Shown here: positions 1 to 12,293 of the stretch, piece after piece
Layout of the letters: each line of letters opens with the position of its first letter
Numbering within the stretch: the first letter of the stretch is position 1
Assembly: GCA_003049465.1 (NCBI GenBank)
Contig: PYSS01000026.1
Span: forward strand, 191,984 to 255,983
Direction of reading: 5' to 3'
Source: Magnaporthiopsis rhizophila
Lineage: Eukaryota > Ascomycota > Sordariomycetes > Magnaporthales > Magnaporthaceae
DNA length: 64,000 nt
Translations under genes and position numbers: made by a program
Notes under the pieces: model-generated
Seen by the model: only the letters and a program-made list of their open reading frames with translations
What the model was told of the DNA's origin: nothing
The model's database searches: none

Positions 1-1860
1 GAAAAGACCGCACAACGGGGCCACGACGCTGCCGGCAAAGGAGCCGGCAATTCGCAAAGGACAACCTGGTGTTTGAGACGAAACGGTCTATCGGCTACAT
101 CCTCCCCCGAGTCAGTTGCTATGGAAGCTACCAGTTACGGAACGGAAATATTTCTGTCCGGCACTCGGCACAGGAAAGCCGTCGCCCATGATCTTCATGT
201 TTCTTTCTTTCTTTTTTGCAGTATTTTTTCTTTGTTCCGATTCCTCCTTCTTTCACTCGTCTGGGTGTGACACGTACTGCAGGTTATCCGGCAGTTCGGT
301 TGACAAGTTTTCTTCCTACACTGTCCAACATCCTCTGCCCGTTGTGCCTGGTTGGTATTTCCCCCCACATGCGCCATCCAAGCCAGACATAAGTGGCTCC
401 CGTCCTCAAAACAGTAATCAGAGACTTGACACGATAGGGTGGGATATCAAAAGTGCGGGTAGCATCCTTAAAAAAAGAACATGACGTCCAATAGTGGCTG
501 GAGGCATGACCGCTTCGCCAACACAAAAAAGGGGATGAGGGGACCGAAAAGTCTTTGAGAATATTCCAGAAGCGGCCTCCAAGAGAGGTGCGTAACTCCT
601 CCACAGGCCCGTGTTGTTGAAACAGAGACGTCGTGAATGAAAGAGCTGCGGGCTGTGCGTTGTCTTGTGAACTCCATCCCGAGTTTCGTATTGCCAGCAC
701 GGAAAAGCTGAGTCGCAAGTCTTCGCCTCGAGTAGATCGATGGGGTTCCGGCAAGAGTGAGTCGAGTGTGTGAATGTTTTGCCGCCAAATGATTGGAAGA
801 AAAGAGAAAAGAGGTGGTAATTATAGATGTAAAAGAAGAGGGTCGCAAGATAAAGGCGATAAATGATAAGCGAGGACCCTATGCTGGAGAGCAGAACAAA
901 GCCGACAATGAACAAGGCGTATCGCGAAACGCCTGTGATGGTGTCAAAATGAGCCTGCCTGCCGTGGGTCTTCCTCGCATCGTTCCGTGCTGCCGAGGGC
1001 GGGTTTGTCAAGAAAGAGACGTGACGACTCATGGAGACCGGGGTATATAGATGCCGCTGGTGGGAGCAAAAGCCCAGGGAAGCGACATGAGTGCGCGATG
1101 CGGCGACGTGGTACCGCAGAGCGCGAGCGACCAGAACAGGCCGCATGGACCGGACCGAAGCCTGCGAGTGTTGTTACAGACCGAGGTGCCCGGCTGCTGA
1201 GTCGTAAAGTGCCAGTGTCTGTGTCCACGTGTTGCCGGCCACGAGACCGCGTGCCGCTGCGGAAACCCTGAGAGCTAGGTTTCCGGCCCGCCAAAGAGTC
1301 GTGATGGTAGTCGAAAGTTTATTCCGCCTGGCCCCTCGAGCCCAAAAAGAAAGCCACCAAAGGACGTGCGTCCTCATATCCGGAATCGTCGGGGGTTGTT
1401 GTAAAGTGGTAATGATGTCGTGTGATGTGCGTGTCGTTCCCGGGAAGATTTGCGATGTGATGATCATGCAGGGAGGACACCGCCTCGCGATCAAAAAAAT
1501 GGAGGGTATGCATGCAAATCATGCAAAACAACGCCTATGACCAAACTCGGTCCCAGCCCAAACCAAACCAAACCAAACCAGCCCAGCCCCGAAACCCAGG
1601 GCCATCCCGTTCAGGGCCATGTTTCTCATCAAAAGGGACCAAAAGTATGCCCAACCGTATATGGAAGAAGGAGGTAGTGAAAAAGGGAGTAAAAGATGTG
1701 AAGGATAAAATGGATTAGGGAAAAGGCCAGCTTCCAGGACAAAAAAGGTCTATGTGTTAAGCCAACGCCGCGCCGATGCAATGTGATCCAGGGTATGTTG
1801 AATGTGTGCGTGTGTATGGTTGAGACAGTGAAGAGTGAAGAGTGAGAAGACAGTAAGGCA
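1..1860. other. Gene-free left end
   Basis: No coding region here has a convincing start, domain or splice pattern. The longest open stretch (minus strand, about 418-1146) starts at a non-ATG codon and looks like chance. A short tandem (CAAAC)n tract lies at 1558-1580. The right part, next to the stop codon at 1861, is probably the 3' UTR of the minus-strand Stb3-domain gene. Confidence 0.5.
1558..1580. repeat. (CAAAC)4 short tandem repeat
   Basis: Four to five head-to-tail CAAAC units followed by a C-rich stretch. It lies in the probable 3' flank of the Stb3-domain gene. No function is evident. Confidence 0.8.
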
Positions 1861-3018
1861 TTACAGAGAGCCAAGGCTGAGCAGGGCCTCGACGGCCTCG
1901 CGCTCCTGTGCGTCAGAGGCCGTAGCACCCATGGCGGCAAAGTCGAGACCGCGCGGCGGCTGGGGCGCTCGGGCCATGCCGGCGTTGTATGATCCGGTCC
2001 GGAGTCCAGCTCCCACGCCGCCGGCGCCGTTATATACACGTGAGGCGGCCGAGGCGTGGGGCGCGGACCCGACGGCGGTCTGGAGGTTGTTGTTGTTGTT
2101 GTTGCTCTGGTTGGAGTAGGAGGCGGCACGGAGGGCGGCGGCGCCGACGGCGGCCCAGTCCTCGTCGTCCGTCACGTCCTCGGGGTCGTCGTTGTGCATG
2201 GCCACGTCGAGGTCGTCGGGCGCCTCGGAGCACGAGGCCGAGGCGGAGCCGTCGTCGTCCATCGACATCTTGTCGGCTTCATTCTCCATCATGCTCGCGT
2301 AGCGGTCCTCCATGCCGCATTCGTCGTCGTGCGAGAAGGCGCAGCCGGACATGCCGCCGACGCTCGAGGTGCCGCCGCCGTTCCACCTTCCGGCGGCGCC
2401 GCGGACGGCCGAGATGGGGATTCCAACCATGCCCTCTGGCGGTGGGGATGACGTCGCGACACGTGGGGGTTGGCCGCGGCGGCGCGCATCCCAGCGGCCC
2501 CAGCCGACCTTTTCGAAGATGACGTCGCCCTCGGGGCCGCCGCCCTCGCTCCCGTTGAGGCCGCTCCTCCCCTCCAGAGCCCCCACGACAAGCCTCCGGG
2601 CTTTAGCCGGGGGGATGCCGGCGAAGCCCGGAACGCACGTGGTGAGGTAGCCCATGACGTGGCGGATGGCCAGCGGTCCGTGGTTCAGGAGGATCTCGGG
2701 CAGGTGGTGTTTGGCCAGCATTGACGGGCTGATGGCGCCAGAGGACTCGTATGGCGGCGAGCCCGAACGCGAGGCTCCCGCGGCGTGCGTGCCGTCGTGC
2801 AGGTCGAGATCCGAATCGATGGGATCGAGCCTCGCCCTCTGCAGCTGGGCACGCAGGCCGTGTGGCGGAAGGGCGGGCGATATCGAGTTCGGAGGGGTCG
2901 GGAGGGGATGGGGGTGGTGGGATTTAATCACAGGGACGCTCCGGGCCGCTACACCAGTCAAGGTGTCTCGGGGGGAGGTCGCGTGGACATCGCGAGCAGC
3001 AGTTGCCATGGTTGCCAT
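1861..3018 (-). CDS. Stb3-type Sin3-binding protein (putative transcriptional regulator)
   Basis: Single-exon gene of 385 aa, ATG at 3018 and TAA at 1861-1863. After a Pro-rich N-terminus containing LPTPPNSISP (about 37-46), residues about 94-190 match the fungal Stb3 (Putative Sin3 binding protein) domain: AISPSMLAKHHLPEILLNHG, then RHVMGYLTTCVPGF, then IPPAKARRLVVGALEGR and VIFEKVGWGRWDARRRG. The C-terminal half is acidic and low-complexity, with a DDEDWAAVGAAALRA patch and an Asn run. In yeast, Stb3 binds ribosomal RNA processing element promoters and the Sin3 histone deacetylase complex, so a nuclear growth-regulatory role is inferred by family. The gene is isolated, with more than 4 kb of non-coding DNA upstream, as is common for fungal regulators. 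Confidence 0.85.
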   Translation of the reverse strand: MATMATAARDVHATSPRDTLTGVAARSVPVIKSHHPHPLPTPPNSISPALPPHGLRAQLQRARLDPIDSDLDLHDGTHAAGASRSGSPPYESSGAISPSMLAKHHLPEILLNHGPLAIRHVMGYLTTCVPGFAGIPPAKARRLVVGALEGRSGLNGSEGGGPEGDVIFEKVGWGRWDARRRGQPPRVATSSPPPEGMVGIPISAVRGAAGRWNGGGTSSVGGMSGCAFSHDDECGMEDRYASMMENEADKMSMDDDGSASASCSEAPDDLDVAMHNDDPEDVTDDEDWAAVGAAALRAASYSNQSNNNNNNLQTAVGSAPHASAASRVYNGAGGVGAGLRTGSYNAGMARAPQPPRGLDFAAMGATASDAQEREAVEALLSLGSL

Positions 3019-4753
3019 TTTCCTGGGGTCGGACGGTGGTTCTCGTTCGCACGGAAATGCGGACGAGAGGGTTTTGCTTCGAGACGTGTCTGGAGAGGAA
3101 CGAGGGTAGGCAGCATGTTAGTTAGGTCCAGTGGCGATCTTGTTTTATAGGTGATCAAAGGCGGCGTGGTGGTGGCGAAGCACTGTTGGGCTCCATGTTG
3201 CTGATGTTGAGTCACAGCCAGCTGGGCGGGCACTTACAACAGTCTGAAGCAAGACGGTGCCAGGGGAGTTGGTTGGATTCGGGCCTAATCAGAAGAGAAC
3301 TGACGAGGACCGGAATGGTATGGCAGGCAAGGCAATACGGCAAGTGCTGCTGGCGATTATCGTTGCTGTGACTATAGAGATTCACTCTCTACTAGGGTGA
3401 AAAATTCGATTGTTGTTCTTGGTTGGGGAGGAGGGAAAGAAGACGGTGACGGCGCAGGGTTGTGCGCCAACGCCTGATATTTAGCGAACACCCATTGCAG
3501 GAGCGCTCCTCCTGCTTTGTCTTGCTGGCGACTTGTCCAGGGCCCGCGCCGCGCACTCCCGGATCCAGCATGGGGTGGGTACCAGCTCGCACCTTTGTGG
3601 GAAGGTATGGACTGGGGGGTGCGGCCTGGGCCACAGCTGCTCTCCCCGAACGCACAAAAGCCCACTGGGGTAGACGGAGAGGCGCAGGGGGGTGGGCGGT
3701 GGGCGCACGCTGATTGACCGCATTCAGCAAGCAGCGCAAACCTTGCCTGACCTTGCCCCCAGCCCATAAGCCCTGAGCCCAAGCCAGTCACACCCTCGCG
3801 ATCCCCAGTCGCAGGTACTGTGCTGATGTCTGAGATTCAAAATGGATATTTGTGTTCCCGGGAGAGATGTGGATAGCAAACGACCATGCAGTAGTGGCAG
3901 CTAGCAGTCGGCGTTTGGATTTTGGCGGACTGCTGATAGTCCAGCCTCCCCTTGGGGGAAGTGGCTCATTAGGCTGGCTCCGGGCATCAATTCGATTTGG
4001 TTCAGCCATCTATCCATCCACACTCGCGCACCAGCCCTGGATTCCTCTCCCCATTGGAAAGAACCTTCCTTCTGCTTCTTCAGTGTTCGGCCAGCCCGAT
4101 CGCATTTGCTGCCATTGTCAGATTCCATCTCTCAGCTGCGACCTGACCCGTGCTGACCCTGCTCAAATTATGGCCAACAGGCGCGGCGAATCAACAAAAC
4201 AAAAAAAAGGGGCATCTGGGCCATCCATGAGCAGTGAGGAATGTGTGCTGTCATTCCGCCCCGTCGCGGCGGGCTGCCGACAGGGCGTGCACGAACCCAA
4301 ACAAAAATCGGTGGGGCATCCACTCTTTTGGGGGTTAGGTATCGCCCGCTGTTTACCGTGCCCCAATGCTGCGGGCGCCCAGATGGGGCTGAGGTAATTT
4401 ACATGTACCTGGTCTGGTACCTTTGGCATGGCGTCCAGTCCGTCGCAACAAAATTCGTAATTGATGATGTCGACCTGCACCAGGCACTTTTCCGCTGGCT
4501 GCCCTGCTTTCCGAAATGATGTCAGACCCAGGTCAGTCCGCTGAAAAGAACTGTGGACAGAGACGCGGTGTTTTCTCAGACTGCAGATCGCTCTCGGCTT
4601 TCCCAGCTCAAAAGCCACAAGGGTCTGTTGTCATGGCCCCTTTCTTTTTTTGGCGATCGATCATCCACAATCGAAGCCTTCTTCCCAACCGGGGAAGGCA
4701 TTTGGGCAATCTCCCGCATGCCAAATTTGGCCGCGTTCCATTCTCCCTAGAAG

Positions 4754-4778
4754 AAAAAAAAAAAAAAAAAAAAAAAAA
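4754..4778. repeat. Poly(A) homopolymer, about 25 nt
   Basis: Uninterrupted A run in non-coding DNA. It is one of many such runs in the gene-free parts of this window. No adjacent retroelement sequence was recognised. Confidence 0.9.
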
Positions 4779-5337
4779 GAACGTTCTGGGGACTGCAGGT
4801 GGACCGACAGGGGTGTGTGTGCCCCTATCCACACTGATTGACGGTGAATACCGCTGTAAATCGACAGCATTCTGTGTTCCTCCATGGTGAGCCCGGAGGT
4901 ACAAGGGCTTTTAGCCAGGTGGACGGGTATAGTTCCGGCTGGAGAAGGGCAAAGCCAATGCAAACCCGCTGTTCTCTGGGTTTCCGTGCTTATCAAGAGA
5001 AAGCAAACAGATGACTCTTTTTGTTATTTTTCTTATCATTTTCTTCCTTCTTTCTTTCCTTTTTGTTTTGTTTTGTGTTTGTGCTGACCTTTTTCTTTTT
5101 CCACTCCTTCACCGTAAGTAAACCCTCACATGGGTCCTCACGCACGATCCGCTGCCCCGTCCTTTCCTGTTATTCGGATGACAGGCTCTTTGTTATTAAA
5201 AAAAAAAAAAAAAAGGAGGCCCCATCGTGAACGCAGCCCGGATCCACGACAACCCGCCCGGGCAAAGCTTCCGGCATCGAGTCCACCCCGGAAGCGAGAA
5301 AGCACAACTCATTTTGCGTTCACTCACTGATCTTTTC

Positions 5338-5359
5338 TTTTTTTTTTTTTTTTTTTTTT
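5338..5359. repeat. Poly(T) homopolymer, about 22 nt
   Basis: Uninterrupted T run followed by CTCTCTCC, in the gene-free region between the Stb3-domain gene and topoisomerase III. Confidence 0.9.
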
Positions 5360-7337
5360 CTCTCTCCGTAGAATACTGTAGACGCACAGAGTTCAAAATC
5401 AAAAAAAGAAAGAGAAATTCGCGCAAAATCCCCGCCCACAGACCAAAAAGGGGGTTAGAGGGAAGGGAGAATATCACTTGGTCAGTCGTATGGATCCTTG
5501 AGGCTTTTTTTTTTTTTTTTCTTATTTACCTCTCCATCTTTCCCTGCCCCAGCTTGTCTTACTGGCACCCCCGACTTCTAGGCATCTTCGATAACACACC
5601 TTGGCCCCACCGGCTTCCTTCAACCTAAGTAGGTTATGTGTGGTGTGAGCGCGGTTTCCCATCACGTTGGACGCAGCGCGGCTTCCGATTGGCCCGGCTC
5701 GCCTGAGCAGGTGACCCAAGTTGACGTTGGCTGCGTCCGAGTCTCCACGAGATGCCAAGGTTCCGGACGCTTGTCGTGCTCGTCACAAGGATTCGTTGCC
5801 CTAAAAATGACATTCGAGGCCTTATCTGTGCACTCTCCCTCGCTCCTCTGTCCCACGAGATCCCGAGGCTCGATCCACGCTAGTGTAGAGAAGAAGGCGG
5901 GGTGGTGGGTGTGGCGTGGTGTATGTATGCATGTGTGTGATAATTTGTGATGTGTGTTCCACGCAATCGTGGCATCTCGTTTCCAACTTCCTACTTGAGG
6001 GGGTGTGGTGTGTCCCTGTCTCGACGGCAAATACGCAGACTTGTCTTGCGCGGCGGCGTATGCAGCGGGGCGTTGCTGACTGGCTGGATTTAGTACGCTC
6101 CATCTCGAGGATATGAACAAGCGACTAAAATAAGAATGCATACGTGCGTCCTGTCAAGGCTACCTTAGTTCCCTGACTGGCATATCAAAAGTGTGCGCAG
6201 CCCGCGAATCGGCAACTATTTTCGGTACCGGCGTCCCATCCATGGGCGAGGGCGCGGTTAAAGTGCGGCGCTATTTACATGCGTTCGTCGATGCTTTCAT
6301 GTTTTTCCTAGCACGTGTGTGTTGCAGACGATCGGGCTGGCTGGCGGCATCGAAGGTTCCAAGGCACGCCTTGTTTCTATCCCGTCACCCAGTCCCCGCT
6401 CCCCACGTTTTTCTTGCTTTTTCTGGTGATGGCTTGCGTCAGATTGGGAGCGACGGGGCGTTGCAATTGGGATCCCGTTGCTTTGCTTCATTATACGACC
6501 AATATTGTAGATACACGGTACGCGTCACACAAACTGCAGGCAGGCATGCATCCGTGATGATGAGTGCTGGAGCTCTCTTGAAACACCAATCCAAACTCCA
6601 AGGCCCCCAAACAAATTGTCCCCATCTGGCATTCCCCGCTACGGGTGGTTTCGCTCGCACTAGGTGCGGCCTCCCTTGCGCCAATCACCCACCCGGCTTC
6701 TTCCGCTGCGATGCTATCGTTTTACGATAGGTCTGCCTTGTGGAGTGGCTGGGTTCCATGGCAGGATACGGCCATGACACCCTTCTGTCCACGGTCTGGA
6801 GTGACTGGACGGCAGTGCTTGCGAGCCCACCAGAGCTTCCCTCCTCCTCGCCTTGGCACGTTTGGTTGCACTCTCTCTCTCTCTCTCTCCGGTGCGGAGC
6901 CCTTTCGTCAGTCACATTGGTTTGCTGTCACTACCGTACTGGCTCCGATCGACTCACAACGCACCCCAATGCAACAGCGTTGGGTAGGGACGTTTGTCCA
7001 ACCAGCACCTGCTATCTTCTACACGAGGGTATACGACAGGCCGGAACGGTAGCTACCTCTGGGTAGGTTAGGTAGTGCTGGCACATGCCTGATATGCAGG
7101 AGAATGCGCTCAAAGTACGCCGTGTATAGTTACGACGCGTACAGTACGTTCTGGGCCCAAGAGAGTACAGGGAGGGTGGCAACTAGATATTTTAGCGCCG
7201 CCGAGTGAGGCGAAAAAAAAAGGGTGTGCGAATGGACGAATCAAGCCCGCGAGGCTCGACACCCTCTCTGCTTACCAGCTCTATGCCATCCATCGTCTGG
7301 AATCTCAATCCGGGTTGCGCATCGTTTACCCCGCGTC

Positions 7338-9763
7338 TTAGGCCCCTCCGCCGAATATGTACTCTCTGCACGCCTGGCAACACAAAATCGGCAGTCAGAA
7401 CCAAAAGCTCGACGGGATGGAGCCAAGGCTGCAGCCGAGTTGGTGGGATAAGGGAAGAAAGAGGGGTTCTTTCGGTTCAAGGAGGATGACGGTGGATGGG
7501 TGGTGTGACATCAGGGTGCGTGGTGTGGTGTGCTGAGGACAGACAGAGGCAACCACAGAAGAAGCCGAGACCCCAGGAAGACGGACCCTTCCCTCTTGTG
7601 ACCCGGGAAATGGTTTCGTAACTCACCCGCTTGAGGACGTCGAGCTGCTCGCCCGACTGGTTGAAGACGTGGCGGTACTGTCGTACGCTCTCGTTGAGCA
7701 CCGCGTCCTTGGTCGTGCGACCCTCGCAGATGGCCTTCATCTTGGCCTCCATCTCGCGCCGGAGGAAGGGCTTGCCCAGGCTCGTCTCGAAGTTCATCCG
7801 GTCGAAGCCCTCGATGAGCGCGACCCCGAGCTGCGTAGGGATGAAGACCTTCATGCCGCCTCGCCCGCCGCCGCCTCCTCCGCGGCCGGCAGCACCCCCT
7901 CTCCCTCCACGGGCGCCCCCGCGACTGCCGCGCCCGCGTCCTCCACGCCCTCCCCGCGCTGCTGCGGGCGGTGCTGCGTCGTCCTCGTCAGCCCCGGTTC
8001 CGCCACCATCACGTCCCGGGCCCTCGATGGTGCGGGCGTACTGCCGGGTCTGAATGGTCTGTATGTGCTCCGCCATGGTAGCGTCAGTCCCGATGCCGTT
8101 GGCGTCCATCAGTGCAATCAGGTCCGCCTCAGTTAGGTGTCCCGGCGCCGTCGTCTTGCCATCTGTCATCATGGCCTCTACCGGCGTGACCTGCTCGCCC
8201 ATGGTCAGTCTGGGCAGCTGTGCCGAGTCGGTCCAGTTCTCGTACGGATAGACGTCTAGGTAATTCCTCTCCAGCACGACCACGCCGTGCGCGTGGAACG
8301 TCTCGTCCCCGTACTGGACGTCCATGTCCGTGGCCATTCCCTTGGCGTCCTCGGAGCAGCAAGCCAGGAACCGCCGGACGACCAGCTCGTACAATCGAGC
8401 CGCCTCGGGGCCGACGTCGGATAGTGCGCCCTGTGCGGCATATGTAATGGGGTGGATCGGTGGATGCGCCTTGTCGTCGTGCTTCCCGTTTCGGGGCTGC
8501 TGAAAGCCGCCGTCTACTAAGCCCTGTGCAAAAGTTCCCCACCGGCCGTCCTGCGTCTGCTTCTGGACAAGAGCGCGGAGGTTCATGCCCTTGTCGAAGC
8601 GATCCGTCTCTGTTCTGGGATAGCTGATGAAGCCCTTCTGGTACAGCTTCTCGGCCACGTCCATTGCCTGCTGGCCCGTAATTCTGAGGAATCGGGTTGC
8701 CATCTTTTGCAGCTCTACCGTGGTCAGGGGCAGTGGCTTCCATTTCTTGGTAGGTTTCTCCTGCACCTTGGTCACCTTGGCCGTCTTTGCCGAGAGACAT
8801 CTCTCGTATAGGATCACGACCGAGGCGCGATCGAAAAGCCGACCTCTTGTCCAGTTGAAAGTCGCCGATTTGCCTTCTTTGCTCACGACAATTTTGATGC
8901 TCCAGAAAGGCTCGGGGACAAAGTTTTTGACGCGGAAGTATCGGTCAACAACGAACCCGAGAGTCGGGAACTGACATGAGCCTGGATGGGGTGGATTGAG
9001 ATCAGAGACTAATCACGGCGATGGTCGGGACATGTTTGGCAGGTCATTTTACCGTAGCTCAACATGTGCTCTGCTAGGGGTCCTCCCAGCGTGCGGAGGT
9101 TGTTGGTGAGAAACCTGGTGAAGGCAAATCCTATCCTGATGTCGAGCTCGATTCGCGCCTGCACAGCCTGGACCTGCCTGTCATCGAGGTCGGCAAGGTG
9201 CTTTGCGGCGTGAAGGATGTGTGCCCTTTCGATGTTGCTGAACCGTGCGCGCTTGACCTGAATGCCGGGCTTGGTTTTGCGGGCCTCCTCGACGATCTCG
9301 CTGCCGATGTGCTCACCCTCCCGATCGCAATCGGTCCAGATGAAGAGGGCTTTCGCATACTGGGCTTGGCGCTGGATGTTTTGGGCGATTTCCTTCTTGT
9401 CCTCTGCTGTTTTGGTTGTGACGGGTGCGGTGAAGAGGCTCTCAGGCGGAGGATACCTCCAGTCCTTGAACTCGGGGCCAAACTCCATGCCGGTGAGGTG
9501 GCCCAAGACGCAGGTCATGGTGACATCGCAGCTGCCCCATGGCGGGCCAAAATCGAACGTGAAGGAGTAGTTTTTGACGTAAGTGACGCGTGTGTTGTGC
9601 TGTCGGCGCGATGGCCATGATTAGACGGGTACCCATGTTAATTGAGACAGCTCTATCACGGCGTGGTGCGGCGACGAACCGTCTGGAACTGCCCACCTGA
9701 GAGGTGGCCGGCAACCGCCTTGGAAATGGACGGCTTCTCGGCCACGCAGAGGATCTTGGTCAT
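7338..9763 (-). CDS. TOP3: DNA topoisomerase III (type IA)
   Basis: Four exons: 9680-9763, 9053-9599, 7627-8981 and 7338-7373. Phases join cleanly to give 673 aa, close to yeast Top3 (656 aa). Exon 1 encodes MTKILCVAEKPSISKAVAGH, the Toprim start. Exon 2 carries YVKNYSFTF, MTCVLGHLTG and WTDCDREGEHIGSEI (acidic Toprim metal site). Exon 3 resumes with SCQFPTLGFVVDRYF and holds the active-site region GFISYPRTETDRF (Tyr at about residue 332). The last exon adds only ACREYIFGGGA. The enzyme makes single-strand passages; with the Sgs1/BLM helicase and Rmi1 it dissolves recombination intermediates in the nucleus (family knowledge). The oddity is a Gly/Arg-rich RGG insertion at about residues 540-585 within the core, before the KVFIPTQLG segment. 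The third intron (7374-7626, 253 bp) is long for this window. Confidence 0.93.
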
Positions 9764-10787
9764 GGTGCGGTGTGTTGGTTGCTTGATGGGACGGGGACCA
9801 TGTTTGCCGTCACCGTTCGGGTTTGGGGTCTTGCAATCGGTCGAGTTGATCTGTGCAGTGCCCCACGTTTCCCCTCCGCCTCAAGCCCGCTGGGACGATG
9901 GCATTCCGACAAAATGTTGACTCAAAGCACGCAAAACAGACCGGTCGCTATCCACCGTCTGGATTTTGATGGTTACCGGGCACCATTTGAGGCTCCATAT
10001 CCTCAGGCGCGAATTAGACAAGCAGGCAGCCAACCAACCACGTTCCACTTCTATTGTGTCAGCCTTTCCATCATCTAATTTGCTACTCTCGGAATCTTGA
10101 CCGCGAAATCTCATCACACAGTCGGTTGCCATTAGCTGTAACTTTTCGCGCACTGCTCGGCCCGTCGTCAAGGCAGAATGAATTCCTGAACTTCCGCTAT
10201 CGATTGCTCTCGGGAGAAGACACGTGGTCTGGCGCACTGCAGAATCACAACTGGCACGATGTCGCCGTTTATAACCACGCCATTCTCTGTACCATGCCAT
10301 GGCGCCCGTTGAGCTGTCGGGTGTAAAACACGAGGCATCTGCGTTGGACGTCCATTATTGTGTCTCTATCGCACAGAACGGACCTACTACATAGCCATGA
10401 TGTCCCTTCCGCAGGCATCGGCGCCCTTTGCTTTCCTCACAATGGGATGCCTCTTATGCCGAGGGGCCTGAGACGAAAGCAGCCTGTTCCGACCAACCGT
10501 TTTTGTCGCCTAATTTGGACTCGATAGCCCACATCCAGACGCACATTTAGGGCTCAGCCCATCTCTAGAGGAAAAAAGCACCAGGGGCTTTGAGTCGCCT
10601 CAGCCATAATCATGAGGTTGCAATCTTACAGCCCAACCTTTATCATGGAGCTATTCCAGCCGCAAGGTGGGCGTACTGCGTATTTGTCGTCGAGCCCAGC
10701 GGCCTATCCCACCCCGAATGCGATTTTATTTCGTCTCTGCTGCGATCGCTGTATCAGTAAGGCACTGTCACAGTGTCTAGAGGGAGT
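9764..10787. other. Divergent intergenic region, TOP3 / esterase
   Basis: About 1 kb between two divergently transcribed genes, presumably carrying both promoters. I see no further gene, clear TATA box or repeat. Confidence 0.5.
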
Positions 10788-12293
10788 ATGAGCTCACTTC
10801 AGCGGTGCTTGCTAGCCGTGCTGCTATCTTCTGCCTTCGCTGCTGCGGTTCCTTCCCCGGATAGCCTAGACGCCGATATAACAATACTGATAGACAATGA
10901 CCTACAAGGTAAGACGGCCCCTACCCGCTTGGGGGAGGACTTGCATGTTCCATATGGCAACGCTTAGCATTTTTGTCTGGTCACGGCAGGAGAACCGAGC
11001 CCCTCGGCCGACTTCGGTGTCATACTTCTCAGCGGGCGTAACTGCACACTCGATGAGGCCAACCTCGGGTGCGTTGCGCTGGGCGAGCGTCTCTGGGCAC
11101 CGAATAATGGTAACCCGAGCATCCAGACCACATTGGACTACCTAGTCTACCAGCAGGCTGCCCGGAACCAGTCCATGTTCTGGATAAGCCCCACGACAGG
11201 CAACAATCCCAGGACTATAAGCGCCGGCACCGGCATCGAGTCTGCCGCAGATGGAAACCTGCGGCTCCCTGCTCTGTGCACACAGTCCGCCCCCCTTTCC
11301 AGTCCGACGGCGGCGGACAACGACCAGCAGTGGCACGTCTCGGTCAGGGCAAACGATCAGGTGTGGACGGGGTTCCGTGATCGCTTAAGCTTCCGGTTCT
11401 TGGGAATCCGTTATGCTCCGCGGCCCCTGCGGTTCAGCCACTCGAACCCTTTCGAGGGTAATGGCGGCGCGGCTGAGGCTCTCGACTTCGGCCCCAAATG
11501 TGTGCAGCTGGACGACACGGGCAGCGAGGACTGCCTGTTCCTTAACATATGGACGCCGCTTCTGCCACACAACGCGAGCATCACCGCCAAGCGCGGGCTG
11601 AGGCCCGTCATGCTCTGGATTCATGGGGGTGCTTTCACCAGCGGGAGCGGGAGCGATACGGTCTTCGACGGGGGCAACATGGCCTCTCGCGGTGACGCCG
11701 TCGTGGTCAGTATCAACTACCGCGTGGGAACCCTTGGATTCCTCGCCCTTAATGACGGGACCACAAACGGAAATTTCGGCCTGGCAGATCAGATCAACGC
11801 TCTGAACTGGGTCATCAAGAACATCCGCAGCTTTGGCGGCGACCCCAGCAGGATCACCGTGTTCGGGCAGTCGGCCGGCGCAGCGTCCGTAAGGGCGTTG
11901 ATGGCATCGCCCAAGGCCACTGGAAAGTTCGCCGCCGCTATTCTCATGAGCAACCTCGGCGGGCTCGCCACGCCGGCCCGCCCGCGCGGCGACGCTTCGC
12001 TGCCTTATATGCGCTGCCACTCGGGCGACCTGCTCTACGTCTTCGGCAATGTCGTGCGCGAGAGCCTCCCGCTCCGCGACGACGCAGACCTGCCCTTCAT
12101 GCAGCTCGTGCTCGACTCCTTCGTCTCGTTCGCGCGCTCCTACGACCCGAACCCGGGCCTGGCCTTCCTGACCGCACGAGGTTACGCCAGCACCTTGCGC
12201 CAGGTTCAGTCTTCGGCGAGGTGGCAAGCCTCCACGGCCACGGGCCTGACCATGCGCGTGCTGGACTGGCCGCCGCGCCAAGGCCCGTTATAG
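10788..12293 (+). CDS. Secreted type-B carboxylesterase-like protein with missing central part
   Basis: Two exons, 10788-10908 and 10990-12293, giving 474 aa. The first ATG starts a signal peptide (MSSLQRCLLAVLLSSAFAAA). The alpha/beta-hydrolase core follows: FLGIRYAPRPLRF, SEDCLFLNIWTP (disulfide and oxyanion region), MLWIHGGAFTSGSGS and the nucleophile elbow FGQSAGAAS (Ser335). Only about 49 residues later comes YMRCHSGDLLYVFGNV, which aligns with the family's catalytic-His motif (HGxELxYVFG; here His384). Known enzymes have roughly 200 or more residues between these points, including the catalytic Glu/Asp. That segment is absent, and no intron fits there. The reading frame is intact, so the protein may be made but is probably not a normal esterase. 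It is convergent with the polymerase gamma gene. Confidence 0.8.

Larger units (their letters stand above)
3019..7337. other. Gene-free region, 4.3 kb
   Basis: This separates the start of the Stb3-domain gene from the 3' end of topoisomerase III. Open stretches such as 3852-4397 (plus) and 6191-6730 (plus) show no family resemblance and no signal peptide or splice logic, so I do not call them. The region holds several long A or T homopolymers (4754-4778, 5199-5214, 5338-5359, 5505-5520), a (CT)n tract near 6873-6888, and TAGGTAGG-like motifs at about 7050-7076. It may contain a long 5' leader and promoter of the Stb3 gene. Confidence 0.5.

Noticed and set aside
418..1146. Open minus-strand stretch of about 240 codons
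   Set aside because: It starts at a non-ATG codon, and its composition and frame show no domain or codon bias.
3852..4397. Plus-strand open stretch of 181 codons
   Set aside because: No recognisable motif, no supporting splice context, and no conserved-looking pattern; it lies in a region with homopolymers.
11385..12281. Minus-strand open stretch of 298 codons
   Set aside because: It is antisense to the esterase-like gene, whose family motifs are clear on the plus strand.
10788..12293. Calling the esterase a pseudogene
   Set aside because: There is no frameshift or stop; the signal peptide, intron and flanking motifs are intact, so I list it as an internally shortened gene.
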